Notes under the pieces: generated by a model
Told to the model about the DNA's origin: nothing
Database searches by the model: none
The model's input: the letters and a program-made list of their open reading frames with translations, nothing else
NCBI GenBank assembly: GCA_002381645.1
Contig: DFXE01000020.1
Location: 257,488 to 321,487, forward strand
Source of the DNA: Bacteroidales bacterium UBA4116
GTDB taxonomy: Bacteria; Bacteroidota; Bacteroidia; Bacteroidales; Tannerellaceae
Length of the DNA stretch: 64,000 bases
Direction of reading: 5' to 3'
Translations under genes and position numbers: made by a program
Part shown: positions 18,401 through 26,707 of the stretch, in pieces
Position numbering within the stretch: the first letter of the stretch is position 1
Layout of the letters: each line of letters opens with the position of its first letter

Positions 18401-18774
18401 CATTCCAGCGCTTCATCGGTTGTACGAAATTCGGGACTGCTGCCTTTTTTTCCTGCTATATCTGCCAGTGAAACCAGATTATTCCATTCCCCGCCTTCCC
18501 GGCGCCATTGAAGGTGTGTATCTGTATTTTGCAGGTAAATTTCTTTACCGTCTGTCCCTTTCAGGATGGAAGTCAGTACACGTACTAATTTGTATGTATT
18601 ACCGCTTTGCTTAAAAACAGGTATGGAGGTTACTCCCTCCAGGTTGTCGACCTGTTCGTATTGCCCCGGATCTTTGGAAGTACTCTTTAATCGGTTAGAT
18701 ACCTCTCCGGTAATTTTTTCCAGATCGTCGGGAGTAAAAATAACTCCATTTATTGTTATATCTCCTGTTGCCAT
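12463..18774 (-). CDS. Giant receptor-binding fibre with lectin-, CotH- and LRR-like domains (module A)
   Basis: At 2103 residues this is the largest gene in the window. Residues 1-140 are a tail-attachment region with a Q-W-R-R-E-G-G-E-W module, followed by a coiled coil (about 145-200) and a Gly/Ser linker (about 232-246). Ig-like beta repeats span about 245-530. A LamG/concanavalin-like sandwich covers about 535-740. A CotH-like domain (about 790-1085) has V-Q-G-T-S-S-x-x-Y-P-R-K, N-L-D-N-L-L-S-Y-Y-L-L-T-E-F and F-I-F-Y-D-N-D-T. A leucine-rich block lies at about 1300-1430, carboxypeptidase-regulatory-like sandwiches at about 1595-1750, and BspA-type LRRs at the end (I-Y-V-P-D-I-A-V-N-E-Y-K). 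It is probably the surface-recognition fibre; kinase activity of the CotH-like part is unknown. Confidence 0.8.
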   Translation of the reverse strand: MATGDITINGVIFTPDDLEKITGEVSNRLKSTSKDPGQYEQVDNLEGVTSIPVFKQSGNTYKLVRVLTSILKGTDGKEIYLQNTDTHLQWRREGGEWNNLVSLADIAGKKGSSPEFRTTDEALEWKYDTDADDKWRQFLPFDQFKTPVNELTELVNIQKNQVDTLSKRMDRHTVEIDTIGAGIDSLINEIDAFKEELNIVSVNKADGAIVEDGYLYLTSNGEIVSNGIELPAGGGNGSGGSGGGSTLRLINRGDASVGIPKGQPVVLKYTFSSLDYETQESTGNGTAVYYVNNARVYTQSIAQGDVDFDITNYMSDGQNQIRIQVTDSYGAIRSLNMRVEVINLQVTSTFDDSLAYEGEVQFPFTPIGSGSKTIRFILDGQELEPVTTTASNRQMYKRINGLSHGSHSLEVFATMEAQGITITSDSLHYSIIYLEAGTGQVIISSSFHQAEATQYEVLAIPYSVYHPTASTTAVQLKANGEVVSNLVIDRTPQVWSYRIPGHGQLELEIVSGNASQTFNLTVAKSDIDSDAETEKLELYLTSNGRSNYEENPSEWKFGDVSATLKGFNFKTNGWVLDQNNVTTLRISQGARVEIPFRPFFSDFKSTGKTIEIEFKVSNVQDFKTDILSCFSGDRGFKATPNEILFKSALSSVSARFKENEMVRISFVIESRLKNRIIYIYINGIASGAIQYVSEDTFEQVPPVGITFGSDHCTIDVYNIRSYGMDLNAFQILNNYIADTADVKKKLAVYDRNQVFDPSGEIQYNLLVNFLPVMTIVGQLPTFKSTTPEEKKINDIYFENRQHPELSFVTYGAENDVQGTSSQLYPRKNFKWKIKNGITLTESGVKSDKYALRGTDIPVNAFCMKADFVESSGTHNTGIAKYFDQVLRSLNYLTPPQKVDERIRTTVDGYPCAIFHKETDDSPMIFIGKYNFNNDKGTQQTYGFDGKAECWEFLNNTSDNCLFKASDFTSTIWDPNKEKNVPVWTNDFEARYAENENNPDTSNLQKLTSWVVSCIGNPEKFRSECAGHFNLDNLLSYYLLTEFIGATDQRAKNMMMASWGNEGSGDYKYYFIFYDNDTVLGINNEGVNAFNYDIEYQDIVGGGYVWNGWGSELWKLVKDAFTIELADMYRAMRSSALTYNKAIKILNEGQAAYWSEVVYNTDGYYKYIAPIHEESGNASYLYALQGSRTDHRVWWLSNRFMYMDSKYNAGDFRDDFISFRTYAPQNGDQLPVKPNADFKLTLLKDSYLQVVYASKYVVKERGKANQTIEIKAPSLQTYNDTETAVYGISTIKSLGSLASFYPGTVDISRARSLTELVIGSSIEGYENKKLTHITTGNNRMLRLVDIQNCPNYTESLNLKGCNNIEEVYAKGSNTSMVTLPQAGVLKILSLPASINNLTLRNQPELTDEGLQLESVDNISTLVLENMNSIDQLALVKKILDSEPRKLNRVRLIGVDVSDEDLSILHQLVILGGIDESGQNIEKPMITGKWKVEKAGETELKYFKEIFPELDITYNTFIEDPYAIIEFISSQSQPLLNAKFEASFPYEKIGETSYKIKAPKGSEINLMFVVDNHLPYVKPYTIERNITVRFAVKYIPLRTVVIKSSSYGNPIIPGATVVVNEKEKYISDNNGKVFIRKAGEFTVTCLEDSYGERVLNISESLTDDVIDIVLYPYVTYRQEIKSDVFGHLLQGAILEIDGRKILSDDSGIVSLRLTRGTYEWSAYYGKNKKTTGSVYISQNDVFQQTTVAISKEDIKPAQNGSIQVHARIMGSHVLSYLNITMNNDKSFYVDWGDGTYENIDPNSITNFSIDKEFSISHRYEGGCKIYLIQVSGNTGITRFVQKLRAENGAFWSIGNTQIKNMSFNYSLYAFIGNDVFKNDGARENFSSVMENNYSLKEIEAGTFDGLTNAKYMKKLFSGTSAKSLPKGIFRDKQYLLDLSHVLASFSGYLDPEDTEAFIDCKKVHNWSNSFNGKALAKFKRIKKGFLPDLEVNYTTITDNMFWQQPLKSIYIPSGFNCIGTNFVCLTSAYSIENENFTTVMEYLEFESVIPPILYADSFPSIDQWQQIGTKIYVPDIAVNEYKQATNWSIWADVILPVSQKPVDKD

Positions 18775-18800
18775 TTTTTATTCTTGTAATTTAATTCAAA

Positions 18801-19100
18801 TCAGGCTTTAGCCTTTTTACTCTTTTCTATATCCTTTGCCGCGTTTTCGATGGCTCGTAGCGCCCTGTATACAATCACAGTCTTTAATGCTTCCAATAAC
18901 TCGGTAAAATCATCGTCTTCTATAGTTATTTCTCCTTCGGACTTGAATATCCGACGTGACAGTTCATCCATTGCCAGATTTGTTGCCTGCTTAAATAATA
19001 GGTTGCCTACTTCTTTTCTCAGATCATATGTTTGAAAAACATCGACTTCTGTTTCTATCTGAATTTCTTTAAAATTTATCTTTTTCATTGTTGATTTCAT
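18801..19100 (-). CDS. Small conserved tail-module protein (module A)
   Basis: The 99-residue, mostly helical protein lies 6 bp after the central fibre gene and 26 bp before the giant fibre gene. A second ATG four codons in (19088) is also possible. Q-T-Y-D-L-R-K near residue 24 and an acidic D-D-D-F-T-E-L-L segment resemble parts of the 3697-4077 protein of module B, which sits at the equivalent place. The C-terminus is Lys-rich (K-S-K-K-A-K-A). A role in fibre attachment or folding is inferred from this shared position. Confidence 0.65.
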   Translation of the reverse strand: MKSTMKKINFKEIQIETEVDVFQTYDLRKEVGNLLFKQATNLAMDELSRRIFKSEGEITIEDDDFTELLEALKTVIVYRALRAIENAAKDIEKSKKAKA

Positions 19101-19106
19101 CTTTGC

Positions 19107-22100
19107 TTATTTTATTAATTCTTTTAACTTGGTTATTGTAATATTACTTGCGAACATATATCCGGTAGCAGGATCCCACATGACGACTTTAGGAGTTTGG
19201 AGAACACCATTCATATCTTTCTTTTCCACACCTAATTTATACTCGCTTACTCTAATACCGGTGTTCTGGTCATAATTAGGTAGTTCCTGATTTTCTGTTG
19301 CCATATTATCCATTCGGATATATGTGAAATGATTCCATGGCTCATGTTGGAATGCATGAGACCCTAACTCTATCGTTCGGAAAAAATCCTCCTTCGGATT
19401 CCAGATACGTTTCCGGCCTAAGAAAAATGTAGCTCTACCGTATTCCTGATTATTGGGTTGAATAGGATAATTATTACCACCAGGTTTTTCGTTAAATAAC
19501 TCCACTATTATCCCCATATCTACCGGTCGGAATGTTTTTCGGGAACGAATGAGTAAAGAAGCATCGGCAGGGGCATCGAATAAAACGTTATTTCCTATCA
19601 TCATCTTTCCTTCCACATCCACACTACCTGGGCCTAAAATTATTTCTGCCGTGCCCCATTTTCCTTCCGATTTACCACCGCCTGATGTTGTAGACATCAT
19701 GGTTATGGCGGTTCCTCCCAGTTCGATTTTTTTATGCCTGCGAATGGTATTTTCACCATCTGAGTAGTCTATATTGTCGATTGCCACCAGAGATGAACGC
19801 TCAAATTCCCCTTCTTTATACCATTTACTTTCATATTTTTTTGTACCAATCTTAAAAGGTCCCACAGTTCCTTCAATAGCTGCAAGCTTTTTAGCATATA
19901 GATTTTCAACATCAATCAAATTCATTTTCATATATCCTCCCACAATCAAACCTTCTTCCTGCATGGCTGATTCAATTTGATTTCGGGGAATATAACCATT
20001 CAACGAAGATGAATTAACTTTACTATTCAGGATGTCCCATACATCCTCTTTGAAAGCTGTTGTGCTAATTGCTCCGTTTAAATTGATTTTATTCGCATCT
20101 ATAGTAACATTTTCGTCAGTTATATTAATGGCAGCCACAATTGTTTTACCATCTTCCATTTCTTTTTTTGCCCAAATAGTATGTCCTTCCGGCTGGGTTA
20201 TCCAGCCTGCAGAATTTTTCTCCCAATTTCCTTCAATGGTTTTGACTCTGGATGATACTGCTGATATTCCGTCATATGCTACTTTTAATGAAGTGTTAGT
20301 CTCCTCAATACCACTTTCGGTTTCTTTTACCCGTTTCGACAAAAGAGTAATATCCCCTGCTACAGTTGTTATACTTGATGAAATATAATCGCGAACTTTC
20401 CCATCTTTCTCATTGATATATTCTGTCAGTTTATCTGCGGAAAGCTTTATTTCTTCAGCGGTTTGCTTTATCTCTGTTGAAAGTTTTATAGTGGCATTTG
20501 CCAAAGCATCGTTGAAAAAAGATACGCCGTATATAAGGATTTCTCCAGTAAAACTGATGCGGAAATTGCCGATCCCATCCCATTGTGCTACTTTGAACAA
20601 CTTGTTGTATTCGTTGGATATTCCGAGATTTTCTTCTATGTATAGTTCCTGTCCGGCAAATCCCACAGTCAGTATACCGGGTTGGGTTACTTTATAGAAT
20701 AGGGAGAATGAATAAATCCCTTCAGTCTTTTCGCCATTCATCACATCGTTATCCTGGGTGATAGAAATCTTACGCAGGCGGAGTACGTTTTTATTGCTAT
20801 CGGAATAGATATCTGCTACAGCGCGTTTTTCCGAATAGTAGTGACCGTCGAACCAAAGAAAGGTATCGCTGGGAGTAATAAAAGACACGTCATTTTGAGA
20901 ATTCCAATAATTTAAATTGGTATTAAAGGAAGAATTCTTTAGAATATTTCCTACTTCCAATGACATATCGCTTTTAATACCTTCTATTTTACTTTCCAGT
21001 TTTCCGTTCAGGATGGAGAACTGTTGCGAAACAGTTGTACCATCCTCCAGATAAATATCGGTATCTTCAAATACGGCTCCTTGAGCGTAAATACCGTATT
21101 TATTTAGTTGCTTTCCGGTTTTAGTACGGATGCCGCTAAGATTTCCGAGGCGTACTTTTACCTTATCCTGCATGGAGGAGTCTGTCATACCATCGAGGAT
21201 ATCGAGGTAAGGGGCCTTGTCGTCTGACGATGTAAGATAGAGCAGTCCCTGACGGTTCTTATCAGTTTTGTTACCGAATCGGAAGACTACGTCGCCGGGC
21301 TCGGGTACATCTATACCGTCGATGATACGCAGATCGAAATAGTCGGGTGTTACATTTATTATTTCTCCGTAGAAATATCGGATATTGATACCGGAGCTAC
21401 GCTGCATACGTACAATATCGCCATTACGAAGGTTCATCCGCATGGTGTCATCCATGGTGTCGATCTCGCAACGGTAAAACCCCGTATTGCGCTGTACGGT
21501 AAGTATTTTATTGAGGTCGGACACGATCACTGATCCGCCCAGTCCGTAGATTTGTGAATATACCAGCTCATAAACCTTCATACTTTTGCGCACGGTCATG
21601 AAGTCGAATGTGGCAGAAGCTGAGGGTATGTCAATATCCACACCGGATCCGGTAAAGCCGCTTTCAAAAGACATCGAGCCAAATCTTCCACCTATTAATA
21701 TGTCTGAGCGTACAAGTGCTGAATTCAGCATAGCAGCGCCGGAAGATGATACCTCCCATCCTTTACCGGCATTGAAATCGGCAATATACCCTGTTGAACT
21801 TATTTTTTCACCCACCAATATATCTTTTTGTACAGCGGCAGAATTGAGATTGGCATATCCTGCAGAGGTTATTTTCCATCCGGAAGAACTTATACCTCCT
21901 CCTAACTGAATATCCTTTTGCACGTTTGCCGATGTAATCGTTGTATCGCCTTCGGATGTTATCTTCCATTTTGAAGAAGAACCCCGGATATCTTTTACAA
22001 AAGATATTATACCGTTTGCCGTATCATCCCGGTCTTTTCTAAGGTATTTTTTATCTAACAGATCGAGATCCTTTATTTTATCGGCATCTTTTGCTGTTAA

Positions 22101-22307
22101 ATGCAGGTCGCGTGCGCTATCACCATACCCATCAGCCATACTTATCACTCCGGTAAGCTGGTTATGGGCGGTTACACCTGTCTGTACCACCTCTGTACTT
22201 TCGACAGAAATCAAACTGTTCCCCGAATTTAGTATTCCTGCTTCCCTGCGCCGTTTGCTACGCGAGCGAGCCAGGAATAACATTTGCTTTATATTATATT
22301 GTTTCAT
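19107..22307 (-). CDS. Central tail fibre / tail-tip protein (module A)
   Basis: The start is placed at ATG 22307, 4 bp after the previous stop; an upstream start at 22331 would overlap that gene. The product has 1066 residues. An Arg/Lys-rich N-terminus (S-R-S-K-R-R-R) is followed by three or four repeats of a W-K-I-T-S-x-G-x-x-x-x-x-S-A-x-V-Q-K-D-I module (about residues 110-200). Mixed beta regions follow, then a coiled coil (about residues 590-690, S-T-E-I-K-Q-T-A-E-E-I-K) and a beta-rich tip. The layout resembles the distal half of lambda gpJ-type central fibres. It is encoded after the hub and before the giant fibre. Confidence 0.65.
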   Translation of the reverse strand: MKQYNIKQMLFLARSRSKRRREAGILNSGNSLISVESTEVVQTGVTAHNQLTGVISMADGYGDSARDLHLTAKDADKIKDLDLLDKKYLRKDRDDTANGIISFVKDIRGSSSKWKITSEGDTTITSANVQKDIQLGGGISSSGWKITSAGYANLNSAAVQKDILVGEKISSTGYIADFNAGKGWEVSSSGAAMLNSALVRSDILIGGRFGSMSFESGFTGSGVDIDIPSASATFDFMTVRKSMKVYELVYSQIYGLGGSVIVSDLNKILTVQRNTGFYRCEIDTMDDTMRMNLRNGDIVRMQRSSGINIRYFYGEIINVTPDYFDLRIIDGIDVPEPGDVVFRFGNKTDKNRQGLLYLTSSDDKAPYLDILDGMTDSSMQDKVKVRLGNLSGIRTKTGKQLNKYGIYAQGAVFEDTDIYLEDGTTVSQQFSILNGKLESKIEGIKSDMSLEVGNILKNSSFNTNLNYWNSQNDVSFITPSDTFLWFDGHYYSEKRAVADIYSDSNKNVLRLRKISITQDNDVMNGEKTEGIYSFSLFYKVTQPGILTVGFAGQELYIEENLGISNEYNKLFKVAQWDGIGNFRISFTGEILIYGVSFFNDALANATIKLSTEIKQTAEEIKLSADKLTEYINEKDGKVRDYISSSITTVAGDITLLSKRVKETESGIEETNTSLKVAYDGISAVSSRVKTIEGNWEKNSAGWITQPEGHTIWAKKEMEDGKTIVAAINITDENVTIDANKINLNGAISTTAFKEDVWDILNSKVNSSSLNGYIPRNQIESAMQEEGLIVGGYMKMNLIDVENLYAKKLAAIEGTVGPFKIGTKKYESKWYKEGEFERSSLVAIDNIDYSDGENTIRRHKKIELGGTAITMMSTTSGGGKSEGKWGTAEIILGPGSVDVEGKMMIGNNVLFDAPADASLLIRSRKTFRPVDMGIIVELFNEKPGGNNYPIQPNNQEYGRATFFLGRKRIWNPKEDFFRTIELGSHAFQHEPWNHFTYIRMDNMATENQELPNYDQNTGIRVSEYKLGVEKKDMNGVLQTPKVVMWDPATGYMFASNITITKLKELIK

Positions 22308-22311
22308 TAGT

Positions 22312-24420
22312 TCAATCTGTAAATTCAACACATTTGTAATTATCCGGACAAACTGTTACCATTTTTATCTCGCTTTCATCCTCTCTCGGGTATTGCACTT
22401 CGCTAAGAAGCAAATATTTTCCATCCTGATTCTTATCTGAATAAATACCGAATTGTGGCAGTAGGGCAACTGTTCCGCTTAATGTATGTTTTCTGTCTGC
22501 ATAATTACTATATATCGTTCCAATAAGCAGTCGTTCCAACAGGTCATTATTACCCGCCCTATAGAATTTATTTATGAGATAGTTATTAGTACTATAGTAA
22601 AGCTGTCCAAGTGCCGTAGGAGAACTTTTGGGTAAGGTTCCCACAATGGTATCGATACTCATCTCTTCTTTTGCTGATTTGTTAAGCCACGCATTTTGCA
22701 CTATATCGGCAGGCTTAATATCTTTACCGTTGCTGTCGACCAGTGTAATAACAGGTGGTTTGTAAAGAACCCAACGAGCTTGGTCATATATTTTCATTTT
22801 AATCTGCCACATGGTGTCGGATTTGTAATCATACGTTTCCACTCCTGCCCCTATTTTGAGTTCAAGCCATCCTGTATATTGCGGCAGTTCGATAAGTTCG
22901 CCGGCTCCCTTCTTTTGAAACGAATCAGGCAAATTATCCCTGTAGTAGCCAATAATGGGTTTATTTTGTTGCCATCCCCCTAATCCGGTGTTGCTTTTTC
23001 TATTGGAATAATCATAATATGCCAGATAAGCATCTCCCCACTTTCCGGGTCCGCCTAACCAACTACATCTTCCACTACTACTGTAACTTCTACTGTTTTT
23101 TACACTTTTATTTTCCCAATGAAATATTTTCCCCTGAGTTGTGTGGAGATTTAATATAAAAGGTACATATGAAAAATTACACCAATCTTTGAGGTTTTCC
23201 ATATTTCCTTCTTCATTCCCCTTTGCCTCCGGTTCAAAAGGATTATACCTGACGTCAAATAATAAGTCGAGCGATATTTTCAGTTTATAACTTTTACGTG
23301 TTTGCTCAGATGCATTTCCTATGTATGTACGTGCGGTTTGCATAATAAGTTCATCCATCTGAAAAACCGGTTTATTAAGATAGGATGTGTAGCTATTTGT
23401 AGATGCAGTATATGTTTGAACCGACCAGGCTACTCCTGTTTCTTCGTTTCCTGAATAGATCGGATCTATATTAAAAAAACACGTTTTGTCTCCCTTAGTA
23501 ATTCCTTCTCCTTTTTTATACAGGGTAATATCAAAACCTTTAGCTATTTTAGTGACATCTGTGGAAATTGCTATTTTTTTATGTTCATCTTTTAATGATA
23601 CCTTATCAATTTGATTGGCGCATAAAGTCGTTTTCTCATAGGGGCTGAAAGTTATTTTTACGTTATTATAAACTTTATCAACTCCTAACACCGCATTGTT
23701 GTTTTCCCATGTTACTTCTGATGCTGTAAGTTGGGTACTTATTGCGTTAAGATCATATAGAATAATATTCCCTCCTTTTTGTATGATTCTCAACCCAAAA
23801 GGACGTAGCGTTTCTTCAAGCACTTCGCGCATGGTCATCGGCTCATTGTCTTCGTCAAAAAAATTGTCGCAAAGAATGGTTACATCATCAAGCAATCCTT
23901 TTGTATTTATACTAAAAACAGTTGTTGAGATATGTGTAATAATATTATCATATTTTATGCCTGTGTAAAACAAGCAGTGCTGGATAATCTGCCGCATGGT
24001 CATAAAACCTGTACGGTTCCAATCAAGGCGGTCGAGGATAGCAAAGTCTGAAAAGGTCAGGGAAACGGTGTAATTATCATTGAAACTATATGGTTCCTCA
24101 TATAACTCGGGGTCGAGGGCACCGCTCCAGTAAAGCTTTTTTTCACGCAAAACATTCATATAAATGGCGCCGGGTGCGATACTGTAAAGGTCGACGAACT
24201 GACGGTCGGTATCGGAATACAGGTTGAGAGTGGCGCTGCTGCCGCATACAGGTTCGAGCTTGTCTGTCTCCGCCCAGTCGATCTCCAGCGGCGATTCGCC
24301 GAAAGCAATTTTCCGGGGCGTGATGTCTCTGTTGCTTTTCACCACAATCTCCATCTCCCATAGAATACCGTTTACACTGGTAAATCCGCCGTAATATTGT
24401 ATTTGGTATTCGTCATTCAT
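22312..24420 (-). CDS. Tail hub / distal tail protein (module A)
   Basis: This 702-residue protein starts with an ATG overlapping the tape measure stop by 4 bp, indicating translational coupling. The N-terminal 120 residues (Y-G-G-F-T-S-V-N-G, L-Y-W-S-G-A-L-D-P-E-L-Y-E-E-P) form a beta-rich region. Residues about 140-240 carry M-R-Q-I-I-Q-H-C-L and M-R-E-V-L-E-E-T-L-R-P-F-G-L-R-I segments typical of hub proteins. It probably fills both Dit and hub roles, because module A has no separate short Dit gene, unlike module B. No enzymatic motif was seen. Confidence 0.6.
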   Translation of the reverse strand: MNDEYQIQYYGGFTSVNGILWEMEIVVKSNRDITPRKIAFGESPLEIDWAETDKLEPVCGSSATLNLYSDTDRQFVDLYSIAPGAIYMNVLREKKLYWSGALDPELYEEPYSFNDNYTVSLTFSDFAILDRLDWNRTGFMTMRQIIQHCLFYTGIKYDNIITHISTTVFSINTKGLLDDVTILCDNFFDEDNEPMTMREVLEETLRPFGLRIIQKGGNIILYDLNAISTQLTASEVTWENNNAVLGVDKVYNNVKITFSPYEKTTLCANQIDKVSLKDEHKKIAISTDVTKIAKGFDITLYKKGEGITKGDKTCFFNIDPIYSGNEETGVAWSVQTYTASTNSYTSYLNKPVFQMDELIMQTARTYIGNASEQTRKSYKLKISLDLLFDVRYNPFEPEAKGNEEGNMENLKDWCNFSYVPFILNLHTTQGKIFHWENKSVKNSRSYSSSGRCSWLGGPGKWGDAYLAYYDYSNRKSNTGLGGWQQNKPIIGYYRDNLPDSFQKKGAGELIELPQYTGWLELKIGAGVETYDYKSDTMWQIKMKIYDQARWVLYKPPVITLVDSNGKDIKPADIVQNAWLNKSAKEEMSIDTIVGTLPKSSPTALGQLYYSTNNYLINKFYRAGNNDLLERLLIGTIYSNYADRKHTLSGTVALLPQFGIYSDKNQDGKYLLLSEVQYPREDESEIKMVTVCPDNYKCVEFTD

Positions 24421-26069
24421 CGTGTCCGCTGATTTACCTGGTTCATTTTTTGCATTACACCCACTAATTCGCGCCCGGAAATCTTAAACTCTACCTGTCC
24501 GCCTCCGTATGAATCGCGGGGTTCGATCAATGACCTCAGTTTATTTAAAGGGGCAATTACTTCAGGGTTTCCGGATGCTCCGGCATATTCTCCTACCAGT
24601 GCCAGTGTAGGCCCAAAAGCAATACCTCCCATTGCCATTGCTTTGGGTTTTGGAATCGTGGCGATAGCAGCGAGAACGGATGCTATGGCCGCTATTGCAA
24701 GTATGGGTCCTACAATCGGGATGGAAGAGACTGCTGCAGCCGCACCCGTAGCCGCCTGTGAAGCGCTACTGCTGCTTTGCGCATTGGATGCGGAAATTTG
24801 GGTAGTAGCCAAGGCTATAATCTGGGGAATAGCTTCAGTTATTACTTTTATTAAATTCGCTCCCCAGGTTAACCATGCACCGGCACTTTCACCTACAACT
24901 TTGGATAAACTTTGCATGGTACTCGAGATACCGTTGATCCCTTCATTATATGATTCGAAAAAACCTTTATTGCTGAAGGTTTTTTGTAATGCATCGGATG
25001 TTTCTTTGGTTACATCTTCTATAGAGTTGTCTACATTGAAGTTTACAGGTATTTCTACCGGTTTTACACTTGTATCTAATATATCCGACACTTCCTGGGG
25101 AAATTCTACCACGACAGGTTCTATCTTTATTTGATCCAGATCAGACATTTGTTGACCAAAATCCTGCAGCATACCCAGGTTATTATCCAATTCCGAGTTT
25201 TGATTTTTCAATGCTGCAGAAAAAAGTTCCGTACCTGTTAAAGCATCAGTTTGAGCAGATGCTACTACCTGCGAAGTTATTGCCAACCCTTTATTAGACT
25301 CAACAACTTGCTCCTGTATTCCTAAAAGAGCCTTTAATTTATTCCATATAGGGGATAAAACCGATGAAACTTTCTCAAAGGCTTTAACCAGGCTGTCCCA
25401 AATAGCAGAAGCTAAGTTTTTCACTCCTGACCAAGCGTTATCGACTATTTGTTTGAAAGAGTCGCATTTATTGTAAGCTACGATAAAAGCTGTTACTAAC
25501 GTTCCGATAGCCGTTACTACTAAACCGATAGGATTAGCTTTCATAACTGCATTCAAAATGCGTTGCGCACCGGCTAAAGCTCTTGTGGCTATAGCAGCAG
25601 TACGTTCCGCCGCTACTTTTATCTGCGTTACGGTAACAGATGCTTTGTCGGCTAATATATTTTTAAGTTTAATATCTTTAAAAACTTCATGGATAGTAAT
25701 AACTGAAGCAACGATGCCGGTTAAATCCGCTAAAGCATTCAGATATTCGGTAAGCGTCAGGTTAGTGTCTGACAACCCGGTCTGAGTTTCCGTTATTTTT
25801 TCCTGAAACTCAGTCATTACTCCTATGTTTGCCTGTGTAACTTCATTTAACTGGACCTGCATAATATTAATAGCTTCAAAAGCAGAACCCGCCTGGGTTA
25901 CTTTTTCCATTGCTTCAGCTATCCGGGAACAGCTTTGTGCGGCCAACTCACCGGTAGTATAAAATTGTTCTACAGACGCAATCAGGTTGTCGAAATTAAT
26001 GGTTAGCACGTCTACTGAACCTGCCATTTTTTTCAAGCCTTCATCCATCTGGTTAATTTTGTCATTCAT
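24417..26069 (-). CDS. Tape measure protein (module A)
   Basis: The 550-residue protein shows classic tape measure features. A helical N-terminus is followed by A-N-P-I-G-L-V-V-T-A-I-G-T-L at about residues 185-200, a hydrophobic Ala/Ile-rich segment at about 430-480, and a C-terminal G-G-I-A-F-G-P-T-L-A-L-V-G-E with N-P-E-V-I-A-P-L. At about 1.5 angstrom per residue the predicted tail is near 80 nm, shorter than that of module B. It follows the chaperone pair after 26 bp and overlaps the hub gene by 4 bp. Confidence 0.85.
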   Translation of the reverse strand: MNDKINQMDEGLKKMAGSVDVLTINFDNLIASVEQFYTTGELAAQSCSRIAEAMEKVTQAGSAFEAINIMQVQLNEVTQANIGVMTEFQEKITETQTGLSDTNLTLTEYLNALADLTGIVASVITIHEVFKDIKLKNILADKASVTVTQIKVAAERTAAIATRALAGAQRILNAVMKANPIGLVVTAIGTLVTAFIVAYNKCDSFKQIVDNAWSGVKNLASAIWDSLVKAFEKVSSVLSPIWNKLKALLGIQEQVVESNKGLAITSQVVASAQTDALTGTELFSAALKNQNSELDNNLGMLQDFGQQMSDLDQIKIEPVVVEFPQEVSDILDTSVKPVEIPVNFNVDNSIEDVTKETSDALQKTFSNKGFFESYNEGINGISSTMQSLSKVVGESAGAWLTWGANLIKVITEAIPQIIALATTQISASNAQSSSSASQAATGAAAAVSSIPIVGPILAIAAIASVLAAIATIPKPKAMAMGGIAFGPTLALVGEYAGASGNPEVIAPLNKLRSLIEPRDSYGGGQVEFKISGRELVGVMQKMNQVNQRTR

Positions 26070-26095
26070 ATTTTATATATTTTGAAAAGGTATGA

Positions 26096-26371
26096 TTAAT
26101 CTCCATACCTTTCTTTTATTCGTTCAATGTCTATTTTGCTACATACTTCCTGTTCCGGATCCCAATCGAAACGGATCAGATCTTGTGGAGTTATCCGTTT
26201 ATTCCCGGTATATGGAGCAAGTATGCAATGACCCAGAAAACGGGTTTGTTCCCATCTGACGCGGTATCTTACCGTTTCCAGTTCATTCCATTCCGCATAG
26301 ATTTCATTAAATTCACTTAGGGTGAGGCTGTAGGTTTCTTCGAGGGATAACCCGATGACACCTACAGCCAT
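26096..26371 (-). CDS. Tail assembly chaperone, T-type extension (module A)
   Basis: The frame encodes 91 residues from ATG 26371 but is open further upstream, through the A-rich slip site at 26398-26407, where it lies in the -1 register of the 26392-26700 gene. Most product is therefore probably a G-T fusion. S-L-E-E-T-Y-S-L-T-L-S-E-F and R-W-E-Q-T-R-F-L-G resemble the C-terminal half of siphophage chaperones. Its position before the tape measure is standard. Confidence 0.75.
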   Translation of the reverse strand: MAVGVIGLSLEETYSLTLSEFNEIYAEWNELETVRYRVRWEQTRFLGHCILAPYTGNKRITPQDLIRFDWDPEQEVCSKIDIERIKERYGD

Positions 26372-26391
26372 ACCAATAAGTTTATTGATAC

Positions 26392-26700
26392 TTATTCCTT
26401 TTTTTTTGTATCGGAATCCGGATCTGCGGTTGCTTTACCAAACAAACCTTCCACCAACTGCGGCATTTCTTCAATTAGGATATAATCTGCCATTTCCTCA
26501 AAATTGTCATATGGAAAATCTACTTTTTCGCGTCTGCAAGCACTACGTGCACAATGGTACAGAAGTGTTGCCACAGAAGCCATATTATCTGTTCTTAACT
26601 GAGATATTTCTTCACCTGTCTCCCGCTGATAAGCGGACATGGCGCCCAAAGTCAGCATACAAGGGTATTGTACACCATTAATGGAGATTGTAGTCCTCAT
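26392..26700 (-). CDS. Tail assembly chaperone, G-type (module A)
   Basis: This 102-residue protein starts 7 bp after the tail tube gene. M-L-T-L-G-A-M-S-A-Y-Q-R-E-T-G and L-L-Y-H-C-A-R-S-A-C-R-R-E match the common pattern of phage tail chaperones of this size. The gene ends T-K-K-K-E on an A-rich run, then TAA; this run is the likely programmed frameshift site. The short form and a longer G-T fusion would be made in an uneven ratio, as in lambda. Confidence 0.8.
   Translation of the reverse strand: MRTTISINGVQYPCMLTLGAMSAYQRETGEEISQLRTDNMASVATLLYHCARSACRREKVDFPYDNFEEMADYILIEEMPQLVEGLFGKATADPDSDTKKKE
26398..26407 (-). promoter_or_regulatory. Programmed -1 ribosomal frameshift site
   Basis: In the zero frame the codons read ACA AAA AAA AAG GAA TAA, which gives the slippery heptamer A_AAA_AAG directly before the stop. 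A one-base backward slip enters GGA ATA AGT ATC AAT and then continues in frame into the 26371 ATG and the T-type chaperone. No stop interrupts the new frame. A_AAA_AAG is one of the strongest bacterial -1 slip sites. Confidence 0.85.
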
Positions 26701-26707
26701 TTTTTAA

